From: Jejuia algarum | GTDB taxonomy: Bacteria > Bacteroidota > Bacteroidia > Flavobacteriales > Flavobacteriaceae | Direction: 5' to 3' | Assembly (NCBI GenBank): GCA_947495775.1 | Contig: CANMAQ010000001.1 | Location: 62,001 to 126,000 of the forward strand | Length of the DNA: 64,000 nt | Part shown: positions 17,512-27,215 of the stretch, in pieces | Layout of the letters: each line of letters starts with the position of its first letter | How positions within the stretch are numbered: the first letter of the stretch is position 1 | The notes under the pieces: generated by a model | What the model was told of the DNA's origin: nothing | Seen by the model: only the letters and a program-made list of their open reading frames with translations | The model's database searches: none | Translations under genes and position numbers: made by a program

Positions 17512-17539
17512 AAAAACGCCTACTATATAAGCAGGCGTT
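17512..17539 (-). terminator. Terminator of the gld operon
   Basis: On the minus strand ACGCCTGC pairs with GTAGGCGT (8 pairs, one G-U) around a short AT-rich loop and is followed by TTTTTG. It lies about 30 bases after the gldN stop codon. Confidence 0.75.
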
Positions 17540-17566
17540 GTTGTATTCTAGGTTTCAAATTTGGAA

Positions 17567-18460
17567 TTAGTAGGTCCACATGTCCAATTCGAAATCTCTA
17601 ATTTTTGTTTTAATACGTTCAGATTCTAAGAGTTGCATAAGGGCATTATCAGAAACATACTCGTCAATTTTTCGGTCGCCTTGTACATTTTCTTCTTTGT
17701 AGATATAGCCTTGAAAACGTCTTGCATTTAAAATATGATCGAAAGAGTGTGGTATGGCACTATTGGCATCATTAAATGCTTTTGCATCGTGTAATACTTC
17801 TCTAGCATCTGGAAAAAAGATCCAAAATAACTCTACCATATCAGGATTATCATCGTCTATAAAGTTTACATCTGGTGCCACTGGTGCGATACCTAATAAT
17901 CTGTACTTCATTTCAGAATGACGTTTATCAAAATACCATAAGCCTTTAAGGTGGTATTCTTGAATATCTGCCGAAGTCAATTCTCTAATATCAACAAACT
18001 CTGGTGATAATTCTTCACCTGCATTTAATTGTTCGATACCATATTCTGTAGTATCTACCTTTTTTAAAGCGGCATCGATATCTTTTAACGTACGTTTTGT
18101 CGTAAAATAAGAATCATCGTAAATGTTTTTTATCTTCCCTGTCTTAATACTTTTCATTAAAACATCATATAGGGAACGCCTATTGCTACCAATGTTATTG
18201 GTATCTACAGGATAGTACAAAGGAAAGTTAGCACGTTCATCTAAGACAATACGTTCCCATGTCATTTTAGAAAATAGAATATCTCTATCGTCTATATATC
18301 CATATGGTAAAGGCTTGTCATTATCGATCTCCTTCTGCTCGTCCGTTCTTACACCAATCTCACTAGGATTTTTGGCGTTAAGAATATTTGCTTGTGCAAA
18401 TGTACTTGACACGGTTACGGCTGTTGCAATAGTTAATAAAAAACTTCTTAAATTCATCAT
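17567..18460 (-). CDS. gldN: Gliding motility / T9SS component GldN
   Basis: GldN is the last of the four core T9SS genes. The 297-residue periplasmic protein has a signal peptide (LRSFLLTIATAVTVSSTFAQ) and the GldN domain: SEIGVRTDEQKEIDNDKPLPY near residue 33 and WERIVLDERANFPLYYP near 70. It interacts with the GldK ring at the outer membrane and is required for secretion and gliding (family knowledge). Two adjacent ATG codons are possible (18460 or 18457). It follows gldM by 50 bases. A full-length, intact copy. Confidence 0.95.
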   Translation of the reverse strand: MMNLRSFLLTIATAVTVSSTFAQANILNAKNPSEIGVRTDEQKEIDNDKPLPYGYIDDRDILFSKMTWERIVLDERANFPLYYPVDTNNIGSNRRSLYDVLMKSIKTGKIKNIYDDSYFTTKRTLKDIDAALKKVDTTEYGIEQLNAGEELSPEFVDIRELTSADIQEYHLKGLWYFDKRHSEMKYRLLGIAPVAPDVNFIDDDNPDMVELFWIFFPDAREVLHDAKAFNDANSAIPHSFDHILNARRFQGYIYKEENVQGDRKIDEYVSDNALMQLLESERIKTKIRDFELDMWTY

Positions 18461-18510
18461 TTTACCTTTTTTATAATACTAGGCTAATGCTGTACACTAG
18501 CCTAGTTATT

Positions 18511-20073
18511 TTAATTTGTAAGTTCAACAAATACTGGTGATACTTTTTTAAGTCTTACACTTGCGCCAGAAGCTTTAGCTTGGATATCAAATATTTGAAC
18601 ACCTGAACCTCTTTTCGCTTTACGTAAAGCACCTTTTGCTCTACTATCTAATTTATTACCTCTAACGTTTATTGTAGGTTGTCCTGGTACTTTAAATTTA
18701 AATCCAGATACACGTAATGGTAATTCGAAATCGAAATCATCAAACTTCGCAGATATTGTAGATTTCTCTAAACTTTGACGTTGCATTTTAACAGAACCAT
18801 CTTCTCCTCTTACCGTACCTGTTGGTTTTGGTAAATCTTTGATTCTAAATGTTGCATTATCGCCTACAGGTTTACCATCTGGTAATTTCCCTGTTACTTT
18901 AATTCTAATTTCTCTACCTTTTACTCGTGTTGCATCAATAACATACTTGCTACCGCCTACTTTAGATAATCCTGGTGCACTTGCACTTACTCTATTGTCT
19001 GGTATGCCAGCAAAAGAAATTGTCATTGGGTTTTTAACACCACGGTATACAACGTTCATCTTGTCTGCAGATATTGTAGCAGAGTTTGGTTTTGCCACTG
19101 TTGCGAAAGATGATTTTACAGGTACTTCAATTTCTTCTCCATCTTCACCGAAGATTAAGTTTCCTTCAATAACGTGTTCTCCTACACCACCTGTACCGAT
19201 TTTTAATTTTACTTTTCCATCTTCAATAACATATTGATCTTCTTTAAGTGCTCTTCCATCTAATTTTAATTCTACACGCTTTGGCTTAGTAGAGGCATCT
19301 TTACGACCTAAAACAATCTGTCCATCAAATTTCTCACCGTTAAAATAAGCAGACTTAGACGTCTCCATTAACGTTGTATAGTTTGTAAACGATAATTGTG
19401 CAGCTTGCGTTCCTGCTAACATTGTAGACAATACTTCAGACTCTGTCGTCTTAATGTCTGCTTGTAATTGTGTCATCTTAGTTAAAGAGGCTACTAAAGG
19501 GAATCCTTTGTAGTGGTAATCTAACCAATCAACATTTACGTTATCTCTGTTCTTTACAGGATCTGTATTAAATTTTTTGTTCACTTCTTTGATTACAGAA
19601 GCCATTGCAGGATCGTCTCCTAATACTTCAGCAACACCTTCTCTAAAGGTTTTCATGTGATTTAAAAACTTTTTACCTTCTTCTTTTACAAGGTCGCCTT
19701 TGAAAAAGTTCTGATCTAAATAGTCGCCCTTATCCATGATTTCGTAATCTGTAGGGTCGTCTATTTTAGCAGTCATATTGCCTTTCAATTCTGTCAAATA
19801 CGAATCGAAATCGTGTGCTAACTTATCAATCTGTGCTGCTTTTGCCTTTAAAGGCTCATACTTTTCAGGTTGATCTGCAGCTTTTTGCTCTAAGCTCGCT
19901 ACAAAACTAACATTTCGTTCTTCAGTAGCCTGATTAGACACTGTTAGTTTTTCGTTCATTAATCCGAAAGCTGATAAAACTTCTTTTGACATATTTAAAG
20001 CAAGCATCGCTATAAATATTAAATACATCAAGTTTATCATTTTCTGTCTTGGGGTTTGTTTTCCTCCTGCCAT
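18511..20073 (-). CDS. gldM: Gliding motility / T9SS component GldM
   Basis: GldM partners GldL to form the T9SS motor that uses the proton gradient. The 520-residue protein has a short cytoplasmic N-terminus (AGGKQTPRQKMINLMYLIF), one transmembrane helix near residues 14-35, and then a long periplasmic region. The periplasmic region has a helical first part (up to about 225) and three beta domains, as in known GldM structures. The C-terminus ends in KKVSPVFVEL. Gene order (K-L-M-N) and length are as usual. It follows gldL by 47 bases. Confidence 0.96.
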   Translation of the reverse strand: MAGGKQTPRQKMINLMYLIFIAMLALNMSKEVLSAFGLMNEKLTVSNQATEERNVSFVASLEQKAADQPEKYEPLKAKAAQIDKLAHDFDSYLTELKGNMTAKIDDPTDYEIMDKGDYLDQNFFKGDLVKEEGKKFLNHMKTFREGVAEVLGDDPAMASVIKEVNKKFNTDPVKNRDNVNVDWLDYHYKGFPLVASLTKMTQLQADIKTTESEVLSTMLAGTQAAQLSFTNYTTLMETSKSAYFNGEKFDGQIVLGRKDASTKPKRVELKLDGRALKEDQYVIEDGKVKLKIGTGGVGEHVIEGNLIFGEDGEEIEVPVKSSFATVAKPNSATISADKMNVVYRGVKNPMTISFAGIPDNRVSASAPGLSKVGGSKYVIDATRVKGREIRIKVTGKLPDGKPVGDNATFRIKDLPKPTGTVRGEDGSVKMQRQSLEKSTISAKFDDFDFELPLRVSGFKFKVPGQPTINVRGNKLDSRAKGALRKAKRGSGVQIFDIQAKASGASVRLKKVSPVFVELTN

Positions 20074-20120
20074 GATTTAAATTAGGTTTATAGGTTAATT
20101 AAATTGGGATTAACCCCTAA

Positions 20121-20756
20121 TTATTTATTCATTGCAGATAACATACCACCATACACACCATTAAGTGACGATAAATTTGACGCTAAAGATTCCATTTGCT
20201 CTTTCAATTTAGAGGCATTCTCTACAGACTCTTGATTGATTGTTGCTTGTTTATTTACACTTTCTAATTGTACTTTATATAAACTATTTAAAGATTCCAT
20301 TTGTGCTGCTGCTAAAGATAACTCTTCACCATATTTCTTTGTTGCTTCGATAGAATTTACTGTTGGAGAAATTCCTTTTGCTGCACCTTCGAAGTTTTTA
20401 ATGCTTTCGCCTAAGCTTGCCATTAACTCACCATCGATTTTAGCTTCTTTTAATAAATCGTCTAATTTCTTAGATAAAACACCCTGTGGGTTTTGCTGTG
20501 CTTCTTTCTTTGTCGCTTCACCTCCAGCTAATTCTGGATATACTAAAGACCAATCTAATTCATCGTCTACAGGTTCGAATGCAGATAGCGCGAAAATAAT
20601 TGCTTCTGTTACTAGACCGATTGTTAACATTACGTTACCTGTTAAAGGGCCGATCTCAAAGTGAATAATCTTGAATAATGCACCAACGATTACAATTGCT
20701 GCTCCTAACCCGTAGGCCATGTTCATGAATCTTTTACTTGCTTTTGAATTTGCCAT
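20121..20756 (-). CDS. gldL: Gliding motility / T9SS motor protein GldL
   Basis: GldL is the inner-membrane stator-like partner of GldM. This 211-residue protein has two transmembrane helices (about residues 12-30 and 40-60; the first in MAYGLGAAIVIVGALFKI) with a Glu in the second (LTIGLVTEAIIFALSAFEP) at the position thought to relay protons. The long C-terminal part is cytoplasmic, helical and rich in Gln, Ser and Leu, and forms the GldL coiled coil. It follows gldK by 84 bases in the same operon. Confidence 0.95.
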   Translation of the reverse strand: MANSKASKRFMNMAYGLGAAIVIVGALFKIIHFEIGPLTGNVMLTIGLVTEAIIFALSAFEPVDDELDWSLVYPELAGGEATKKEAQQNPQGVLSKKLDDLLKEAKIDGELMASLGESIKNFEGAAKGISPTVNSIEATKKYGEELSLAAAQMESLNSLYKVQLESVNKQATINQESVENASKLKEQMESLASNLSSLNGVYGGMLSAMNK

Positions 20757-20840
20757 AATTTTTTGGTTTTTAATTCTAAGTAGCTGGTACTACTTAAAGT
20801 AGGTTAAATTAATAGTATTAATGATAATTGATTTGAATTC

Positions 20841-22202
20841 TTATTTTCCGTTCTTAGTTACTGTTGTCCCCAGGTAATCCTGAACGGTTCTAAATCCTAT
20901 GTAACTTCTCGCTGAATCAGCGTATTCGAAATCCCTTGAGCTTACCTGTAAATAGTAAGCAACATCCTTCCAAGATCCACCTCTAATCACTTTACGTGTA
21001 TTATCAGGATCGTTTACACTTGGGTTAATCGTTGATGAGTATTCATATGATGAGGCATCGTAAGATGCATTCACCCACTCAGATACATTTCCTGCCATAT
21101 TGTACAGGTTGTAATCGTTAGGTTCGTAAGACTTTGCTTCTACAGTATATAAGGCTTGATCTGCTGCGTAATCTCCACGTACAGGCTTAAAGTTTGCTAA
21201 GAAGCATCCTCTATCACTTTTCGTGTAAGGACCACCCCAAGGGTATGTTGCCGCTTGCAGTCCGCCTCTGGCCGCATATTCCCACTCTGCTTCAGATGGT
21301 AACCTGAACGAGTTTACGTTATGCGCTCCTTTTTTAGATTTCTGGTAAGAGTTTTTATTTAATGTTCTCCACTCACAAAATGCCTTAGCTTGTTTCCACG
21401 TTACACCTACTACAGGGTAATCGCCATAAGCATCGTGCCAAAAGTAATCGTTATGCATTGGTTCGTTGTACGAGTATTGGAAATCTCTAATCCAAACCGT
21501 AGTATCTGGATATATTTCTACTTCTTCCTTTATAACAACCTTACTTCTACTCACCCCTCTTTTTCTAGCGGCTTCTTGAATGTCCATATAGTTGTATTGA
21601 AATTTAAATTTCTTTACATCCCAAGTACGGTTCCCATTATAAGACTCTTCTATAGGTAAATACATGGTATCCATAACTTCGGTGTAGAATTCGTCTGGAT
21701 ACTCTTCAGTATCAAATACTAAATCTACATCTTTATTTATTTTTCTTCCCTCATAACCTGTTGGTCCTAAACCTGTATAGTTTTCAAACATATACTTTTC
21801 ATAAACAGACATGTTAGCGGTATCTGCATCTTTAAATGCATACTCTCCAATACCACCATCTTCAGGGGTTTTTCCAACCTCATCGGCTAAGATGGCTAAT
21901 TTCATTCTAATAGTAGAATCTCTTACCCAGTTTACAAACTGGCGGTACTCACTATTTGTAATTTCAGTGGCGTCCATGTAAAAAGCTCTTACCGTAACGG
22001 TTTTACCTGGTGCATCATTTACACCTGCAAGATCATCATCGGCTTTACCCATTATAAATGCTCCTCCTGGTACTAATGTCATTCCGTATGGTTTCTCTGG
22101 ATGCCATTTTTTTCCGTGATCTCCAATTAGTTCGCCTCTATCTTTAGAGCCACAACTAGCTAGTAGTGTCAGTACTGCGGTTAATAAAATAAACTTCTTC
22201 AT
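20841..22202 (-). CDS. gldK: Gliding motility / T9SS lipoprotein GldK
   Basis: GldK is the outer-membrane lipoprotein that forms the T9SS ring with GldN. The chosen ATG at 22202 gives a clean lipoprotein signal (KKFILLTAVLTLLASC, lipidated Cys near residue 17); two codons upstream another ATG exists. The rest is a formylglycine-generating-enzyme-like (FGE-sulfatase) fold, with MTLVPGGAFIMGK, FRLPSEAEWEYAARGG, YNLYNMAGNVSEW and VIRGGSWKD visible in the right order. It lacks catalytic function in this family. It is the first gene of gldKLMN. Confidence 0.96.
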   Translation of the reverse strand: MKKFILLTAVLTLLASCGSKDRGELIGDHGKKWHPEKPYGMTLVPGGAFIMGKADDDLAGVNDAPGKTVTVRAFYMDATEITNSEYRQFVNWVRDSTIRMKLAILADEVGKTPEDGGIGEYAFKDADTANMSVYEKYMFENYTGLGPTGYEGRKINKDVDLVFDTEEYPDEFYTEVMDTMYLPIEESYNGNRTWDVKKFKFQYNYMDIQEAARKRGVSRSKVVIKEEVEIYPDTTVWIRDFQYSYNEPMHNDYFWHDAYGDYPVVGVTWKQAKAFCEWRTLNKNSYQKSKKGAHNVNSFRLPSEAEWEYAARGGLQAATYPWGGPYTKSDRGCFLANFKPVRGDYAADQALYTVEAKSYEPNDYNLYNMAGNVSEWVNASYDASSYEYSSTINPSVNDPDNTRKVIRGGSWKDVAYYLQVSSRDFEYADSARSYIGFRTVQDYLGTTVTKNGK

Positions 22203-22251
22203 ATACATAGAAAACTCGAGGTTAATTATTATAGCTTATATTTTGAGACCG

Positions 22252-22259
22252 TAAACATA
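22252..22259 (-). promoter_or_regulatory. Candidate -7 box of the gldKLMN operon
   Basis: On the minus strand TATGTTTA matches TAnnTTTG at seven of eight positions, about 50 bases before the gldK start. A T-rich stretch lies at the expected upstream distance. A weaker match than the other promoters in this window. Confidence 0.35.
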
Positions 22260-22366
22260 TTTATATATTTTCTAAAAAACAACTTTTTGTCTAAAAAAAT
22301 AACATTTCATCGTATAAATTTGTCATTTTACCGATGAAACAAATGCTTTGCTCGTATTACAATTGG

Positions 22367-23533
22367 TTAAATTGAATTCTTTTGAAATGCCTTAAACCAT
22401 CTGTCAGGCACTAAATTGTTGCAGGCATCTAAATAATCCTGTTGGGTGCAAGGTAATAACGTGTGTCTTTTTAATTTATTATTAACTTCTGCTAAAAAAG
22501 GAATTTCAACCCACCATCGCCCTGTTTTATTGCTCTTGTAAAACACTAACTCATTATCTTCCAATAATGTAAAGTACTTTTGATAGTTCTTCTCATCAGA
22601 GAAGTCGTCATCTTTTACCCTACAATTAAAGCCTTCTATAAAGTACCATATAATCTGAGCGACTAGCATGGATGTAATCTCATCGTCTGGCGAAGGTTTG
22701 TATTCATAAATTCCAAAAGAACTTACTTTATTACTTATACCTGCATACCTGGCAATCGCACAGATCTCTTTACCATCTAAACCATTTGGTGAAAACTTCT
22801 GTTTTAAACTTAAATCCCCTCCTCTTACGGCAGTAAGATCTAAACTTACAATATTGGCATCTCTTAAAACAGGTTCTACTAGAGTTATATCGCTATTAAT
22901 CGCTCCTAAACGGTAAGATTCAAAATACAACCGCTCCATGAGGTCTATTTCTTCTTGAGAATTAAAATAGGTTTGATACCCTATATTAGAGTAATTAAAA
23001 AGATTATAGGGTTCGTCTAAAATCACTTTCCCTACATAGCTGTTATTTTTAATTGGCTTCGCAGAATCGCCTAAGTCGAACTTGCTATCTACATTTACCA
23101 AATTTACCATAGGCATTAAAGCATCATAGGCTCTATAATTCGCATAGGTTAAATCTTGGCTTCCTCCCAAAAGTAGTGGGATGATGTTTTTTTTGATGAG
23201 AATTTCCACGGTTTCTCTTAATGCGAAATAGGTATCTTCAACACTTTCTCCTGCATTAATATCTCCTAAATCGACCACATGCGTCGTCCAAGTACCTGGG
23301 TAAAGCGCATACAATGCTTTACGAATTTCGTCTAAACCAAACGTCTCACCAATATAGTCGACATCGTTTCTATTTTCAATAACTCCTAAAATAGCTATAT
23401 CTACGCCTTCTAAGTCTGGTATTCCATGTTGACTGGAATGCACCTGTAGTTTTCTTCCCAAAGCTTGCATTGACAATAATTGGTTATGTGCAAGTACATT
23501 GTCGGATACAGGTGAAAGAAAATTAAAATTCAT
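22367..23533 (-). CDS. Arginase/formimidoylglutamase-fold protein with eroded metal ligands
   Basis: The 388-residue protein keeps the ureohydrolase scaffold: IPLLLGGSQDLTYA near residue 118, VNVDSKFDLGD near 147 and IVSLDLTAVRGGD near 228. In active enzymes these read GGGHD, DAHxD and SxDxD. Here the first His is Gln, the second His is Lys and the second Asp of the last motif is Thr, so about half of the Mn ligands are gone. Similar proteins in Bacteroidota are usually called formimidoylglutamase (from memory), but hydrolysis looks doubtful. It lies 10 bases after topA and before gldK on the same strand. A structural or regulatory role is possible. Confidence 0.8.
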   Translation of the reverse strand: MNFNFLSPVSDNVLAHNQLLSMQALGRKLQVHSSQHGIPDLEGVDIAILGVIENRNDVDYIGETFGLDEIRKALYALYPGTWTTHVVDLGDINAGESVEDTYFALRETVEILIKKNIIPLLLGGSQDLTYANYRAYDALMPMVNLVNVDSKFDLGDSAKPIKNNSYVGKVILDEPYNLFNYSNIGYQTYFNSQEEIDLMERLYFESYRLGAINSDITLVEPVLRDANIVSLDLTAVRGGDLSLKQKFSPNGLDGKEICAIARYAGISNKVSSFGIYEYKPSPDDEITSMLVAQIIWYFIEGFNCRVKDDDFSDEKNYQKYFTLLEDNELVFYKSNKTGRWWVEIPFLAEVNNKLKRHTLLPCTQQDYLDACNNLVPDRWFKAFQKNSI

Positions 23534-23543
23534 GAGATCGTAA

Positions 23544-26099
23544 CTATTTTTTCTTAGTGGTTGTCTTTTTTGCAGTTGCCTTCTTCGCTGCTGGTTTTTT
23601 TGCTGCTGGTTTTTTCTTTGCAGCCGTTTTCTTTTTTGCTGGCGCTTTCTTTTTAGGCGCTTTCGTTGCGATGTGCGCCTGCGCTTCTTCCAATGTCATA
23701 TCAGACACATCCACGGTTTTAGGCAATTCCACTTTCACTTTTCCTTTGATAACATTATGCCTGCCCCATCTTGCTTTCTCTACACGAATGCCTTCGTCTT
23801 CCCAATGGTGGATCAATTTATCTTTCTCCTTTTGAATTTTATCTTCAATTAATTGCACAATATCTGCATCGGACAGATTATCCCAATCGTATTTTTTATT
23901 AACGTTAATAAACATGCTGTTCCATTTAATAAATGGTCCAAAACGTCCTTTTCCTTTTTGTACAGGTAAATCTTGGTACATGTATATAGGAGCATCTGCT
24001 TTTTGCTTTTCTTTAATTAAAACAATAGCATCTTCAAGCTCTACACTTAAAGCATCTTGTCCTTTTGGCAAAGACACATAAGCGGCACCAAATTTCACAT
24101 ACGGCCCAAAACGTCCATTATTCACTAAAACCTCTTCGCCTTCATATTCGCCTAAATGCTTTGGCAGTTGAAATAGGTCTAGCGCTTCTTCGTAAGTTAT
24201 TGTATTTAATTGTTGTTCTGGCCCTAAACTTGCAAATTGCGGTTTTTCTTCGTCATCTACGGTTCCTATTTGAACCATAGGTCCAAATTTACCCAAACGT
24301 ACGCTTACCCGTCGTCCTGTTTTAGGGTCTTCTCCTAAAATACGTTCACCAGACTCACGTTCTGCATTTTCTTTTACATCTTCTACAACGGGGTGGAATT
24401 TTTTGTAAAACGATTGCATCATTTCTGTCCAATTCTCTTTACCCTCTGCAATTTCATCGAAGTCTTCTTCTACTTTTGCCGTAAAATTATAATCTAAAAT
24501 AGCTTCGAAATGGTTCACTAAAAAATCGGTAACGATCATACCAATATCGGTAGGTACGAGCTTTCCTTTATCAGATCCTACTTTTTCAGATAAGGCGGTA
24601 TCCGTAACTTTTCCATCCCGTAGCTTTAATTGTGCATACGTACGCTCCACACCTTCTACCGTTCCTTTTTCTACATAATTTCTATTCTGAATGGTTGAAA
24701 TCGTAGGGGCATAAGTAGACGGACGTCCAATACCTAACTCTTCTAATTTTTTCACTAAAGAGGCTTCTGTAAAACGTGCTGGTGGCCTTGTATAGCGTTC
24801 TGTTGCCGAAATATAACTATTCAGTAATGTTTCTTGTATCTGCATGGCTGGCAACATACCGTCCTGCTCTGCATCTTCATCATCTGTACCTTCTAAATAC
24901 ACCTTTAAAAAGCCATCAAAAGTAATTACTTCACCGTTGGCTGTAAATATTTCTTTATGTGTCGAGCCTTCAATTTTTACATTGGTACGTTCTAACTTTG
25001 CATCACTCATTTGGGAGGCTATCGCACGTTTCCAAATCAATTCATACAAACGCGCTTGGTCTCTATCGATGTCTACTGAATGTCTCGAAAAATCGGTTGG
25101 ACGGATTGCTTCGTGTGCTTCTTGCGCACCTTTAGCTTTTCCTTTGTAATTTCTAGGGTTGCTGTATTCTGACCCATATGCTGTTTCTATCTCTGCTTGT
25201 GCGCCTTGTCTAGCTTCATCAGATAGATTCACACTATCGGTTCTCATGTATGTAATTAAACCTGCTTCATACAAACGTTGCGCCATTGTCATGGTTTTAC
25301 TCACCGAAAAGTACAACTTACGTGATGCCTCTTGCTGTAAGGTTGATGTTGTAAACGGAGCTGCAGGCGATTTCTTTGCAGGTTTCTTTTGCAAATCAGC
25401 CACTTTAAAATCGGCCGTTGCATTTAATTCTAAAAATTTCTGAGCTTCCGCTTTCGTTGCAAAGTTTTTAGGCAATTTAGCTTTAAAACTTTGGCCATCT
25501 TCATTAGAAAATTCTGCATCTACTCTATATGATGCTTTTGCTGTAAAGCCTTGAATTTCTCTTTCTTTCTCAACAATGAGACGTACCGATACAGATTGCA
25601 CACGACCAGCAGACAAGCCTCCTTTTACTTTTCGCCACAGTACAGGCGACAATTCGTAACCTACAATGCGATCTAAAACACGACGGGCTTGTTGCGCATC
25701 TACAAGATCATAGTCTATCCCTCTTGGGTTTTCTATGGCCTTCTTAATCGCTGCCTTTGTAATTTCATGAAAAACAATACGTTTGGTTTTTTCTTTATCT
25801 AATTTTAAAGTCTCTGCCAAATGCCATGCAATAGCTTCTCCCTCTCGATCCTCATCACTTGCTAACCACACCATCTCTGCACGTTTCGCTAGATCTTTAA
25901 GTTTCTTTACAACTTCTTTTTTATCTTTTGAAACCTGATATTTGGGTTTAAAATCACCATCTACATCTACCCCTAATTCTTTAGATGGTAGGTCTGCTAT
26001 ATGTCCAAAACTGGACTCTACCTTAAAGTCTTTTCCTAAAAATTTCTCTATAGTTTTAGCCTTGGCTGGTGACTCAACTATTACTAAATTCTTCGCCAT
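23544..26099 (-). CDS. topA: DNA topoisomerase I
   Basis: This type IA topoisomerase relaxes negative supercoils. The 851-residue protein starts with the Toprim domain (NLVIVESPAKAKTIEKFLG, and DEDREGE at 82-88). The active-site Tyr is in LITYMRTDSVNLS (Tyr284). The core is followed by C-terminal topo-C repeats (KTGRRVSVRLGKFGPMVQIG near 613, NNGRFGPYVKFGAAYVSL near 676) instead of classic zinc fingers. The last 45 residues are a Lys/Ala-rich tail that should bind DNA non-specifically; its codons give a purine-rich low-complexity stretch at 23544-23690. It has its own promoter at 26119. Confidence 0.97.
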   Translation of the reverse strand: MAKNLVIVESPAKAKTIEKFLGKDFKVESSFGHIADLPSKELGVDVDGDFKPKYQVSKDKKEVVKKLKDLAKRAEMVWLASDEDREGEAIAWHLAETLKLDKEKTKRIVFHEITKAAIKKAIENPRGIDYDLVDAQQARRVLDRIVGYELSPVLWRKVKGGLSAGRVQSVSVRLIVEKEREIQGFTAKASYRVDAEFSNEDGQSFKAKLPKNFATKAEAQKFLELNATADFKVADLQKKPAKKSPAAPFTTSTLQQEASRKLYFSVSKTMTMAQRLYEAGLITYMRTDSVNLSDEARQGAQAEIETAYGSEYSNPRNYKGKAKGAQEAHEAIRPTDFSRHSVDIDRDQARLYELIWKRAIASQMSDAKLERTNVKIEGSTHKEIFTANGEVITFDGFLKVYLEGTDDEDAEQDGMLPAMQIQETLLNSYISATERYTRPPARFTEASLVKKLEELGIGRPSTYAPTISTIQNRNYVEKGTVEGVERTYAQLKLRDGKVTDTALSEKVGSDKGKLVPTDIGMIVTDFLVNHFEAILDYNFTAKVEEDFDEIAEGKENWTEMMQSFYKKFHPVVEDVKENAERESGERILGEDPKTGRRVSVRLGKFGPMVQIGTVDDEEKPQFASLGPEQQLNTITYEEALDLFQLPKHLGEYEGEEVLVNNGRFGPYVKFGAAYVSLPKGQDALSVELEDAIVLIKEKQKADAPIYMYQDLPVQKGKGRFGPFIKWNSMFINVNKKYDWDNLSDADIVQLIEDKIQKEKDKLIHHWEDEGIRVEKARWGRHNVIKGKVKVELPKTVDVSDMTLEEAQAHIATKAPKKKAPAKKKTAAKKKPAAKKPAAKKATAKKTTTKKK

Positions 26100-26118
26100 A
26101 CGTCGTTTTTTGAAGCTA

Positions 26119-26126
26119 CAAATGTA
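26119..26126 (-). promoter_or_regulatory. Candidate -7 box of topA
   Basis: On the minus strand TACATTTG matches TAnnTTTG and lies 19 bases before the topA ATG, with a T-rich stretch upstream near the -33 position. The leader would be very short, about 14 bases. Confidence 0.5.
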
Positions 26127-26208
26127 TATGAAAAAAAGTTCATCTACCTAATTTATCGGTAATTTACACAATCTTAATACAAGAGCATCATTTTCTGTTT
26201 AGATTTTT

Positions 26209-27111
26209 TTAAAAATTGAAACCTACTGTAAATGCACCAAAGGCATGAGCTTCAGATTCTGGTGTTTCTTTTGTGTTGAAGATATACTCTAATTTAAAAA
26301 CACATCTTTTTGTCCTCAACACACCACCTGCCTTTAAACGAAGAACTTGGTTTTGAATGTCTGTTGTAAATACATCTCTATCATTAAAAGGACTCCCTTC
26401 GATAAGGGTATTTAAAAATACGTAGGTGTAGCTTGCTGCTAAAACACCAAATAATTCATGACGCGAGCCGCCAGCGAGTGCGCCTAAGCTGTAAGAATTC
26501 TGTAAAGCGTTGAATTTTCCAAACACCAAAGACACCTCGTTTGCGAGATAAGTATCCTTACTTCCTAAACTGCCCTGTACTTGATTTTGTAGACGTGCGC
26601 TTTCACCTAATTTAAATGCATGCACTTTAGACGCTTTAAGGTTCACCAACCATTTAAATGCAATCTCCTGAAACCATGTAGGGTTACTTTCTATACCTAC
26701 CAGATCATGAAATCCGGTTTGCAAAGCTCCAGATAAAGATTCCTCTCCAGTAACACCGACTTCTAAGCTTAAAAAAAGCGCTGTTTTTGTTTTTATTTTT
26801 GCGAGTTCGACCGCGCCAAACAGCCATCCAGCGTAAGGCCTATCAAATTCTGCCGTATCAAAAGCATAAAGATTAGACGGCGTATAAGTTTCATTTCCTA
26901 AGGTAACGTTTAGCTGTAATTTTTCATCAGCAGTTGTATTTACCCCTAAAAATTTTGGCAAATGTTGCCTATAGGTAAGATGAAGTCCATTTGTATAATA
27001 CCGATCTTGCAATACAAATTTATCATTGCTTATTTTCAATTCTAAACTAGACGTTTGGCACCATAATAGCTGCAAACCTGAAAGGCTAATAATAAAAAAG
27101 AATAATCGCAA
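26209..27111 (-). CDS. LpxR-like lipid A 3'-O-deacylase
   Basis: LpxR-type enzymes are outer-membrane barrels that remove an acyloxyacyl group from lipid A. Here the N-terminus has a signal peptide followed by KISNDKF (Asn29-Asp30), YTNGLHL near 39, RPYAGWL near 91 and GFHDLVGIESNPTWFQEI, with His135 and Glu149. These match the conserved active-site residues of the family. The 300 residues end in Phe, as barrels do (FGAFTVGFNF). The only start in frame is the TTG at 27111; a stop lies five codons upstream. It is a single gene, 104 bases from its neighbour. Confidence 0.82.
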   Translation of the reverse strand: MRLFFFIISLSGLQLLWCQTSSLELKISNDKFVLQDRYYTNGLHLTYRQHLPKFLGVNTTADEKLQLNVTLGNETYTPSNLYAFDTAEFDRPYAGWLFGAVELAKIKTKTALFLSLEVGVTGEESLSGALQTGFHDLVGIESNPTWFQEIAFKWLVNLKASKVHAFKLGESARLQNQVQGSLGSKDTYLANEVSLVFGKFNALQNSYSLGALAGGSRHELFGVLAASYTYVFLNTLIEGSPFNDRDVFTTDIQNQVLRLKAGGVLRTKRCVFKLEYIFNTKETPESEAHAFGAFTVGFNF

Positions 27112-27215
27112 TTTTGATGTGTTTTAGAGAGATTGGGTCAACTTATAGTCGTATTAGAAAGCTAATACTATCTAAAATTCACTCAAAATCACGTTGTTTC
27201 ATAAAAAAGACCGCA

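Noticed and set aside
20236..20664. 142-codon open frame opposite gldL
   Set aside because: Antisense to a well-supported gene with no independent evidence.
23544..23690. Repetitive purine-rich DNA that looks like a tandem repeat
   Set aside because: It encodes the Lys/Ala-rich tail of topoisomerase I; codon-level repetition explains it.
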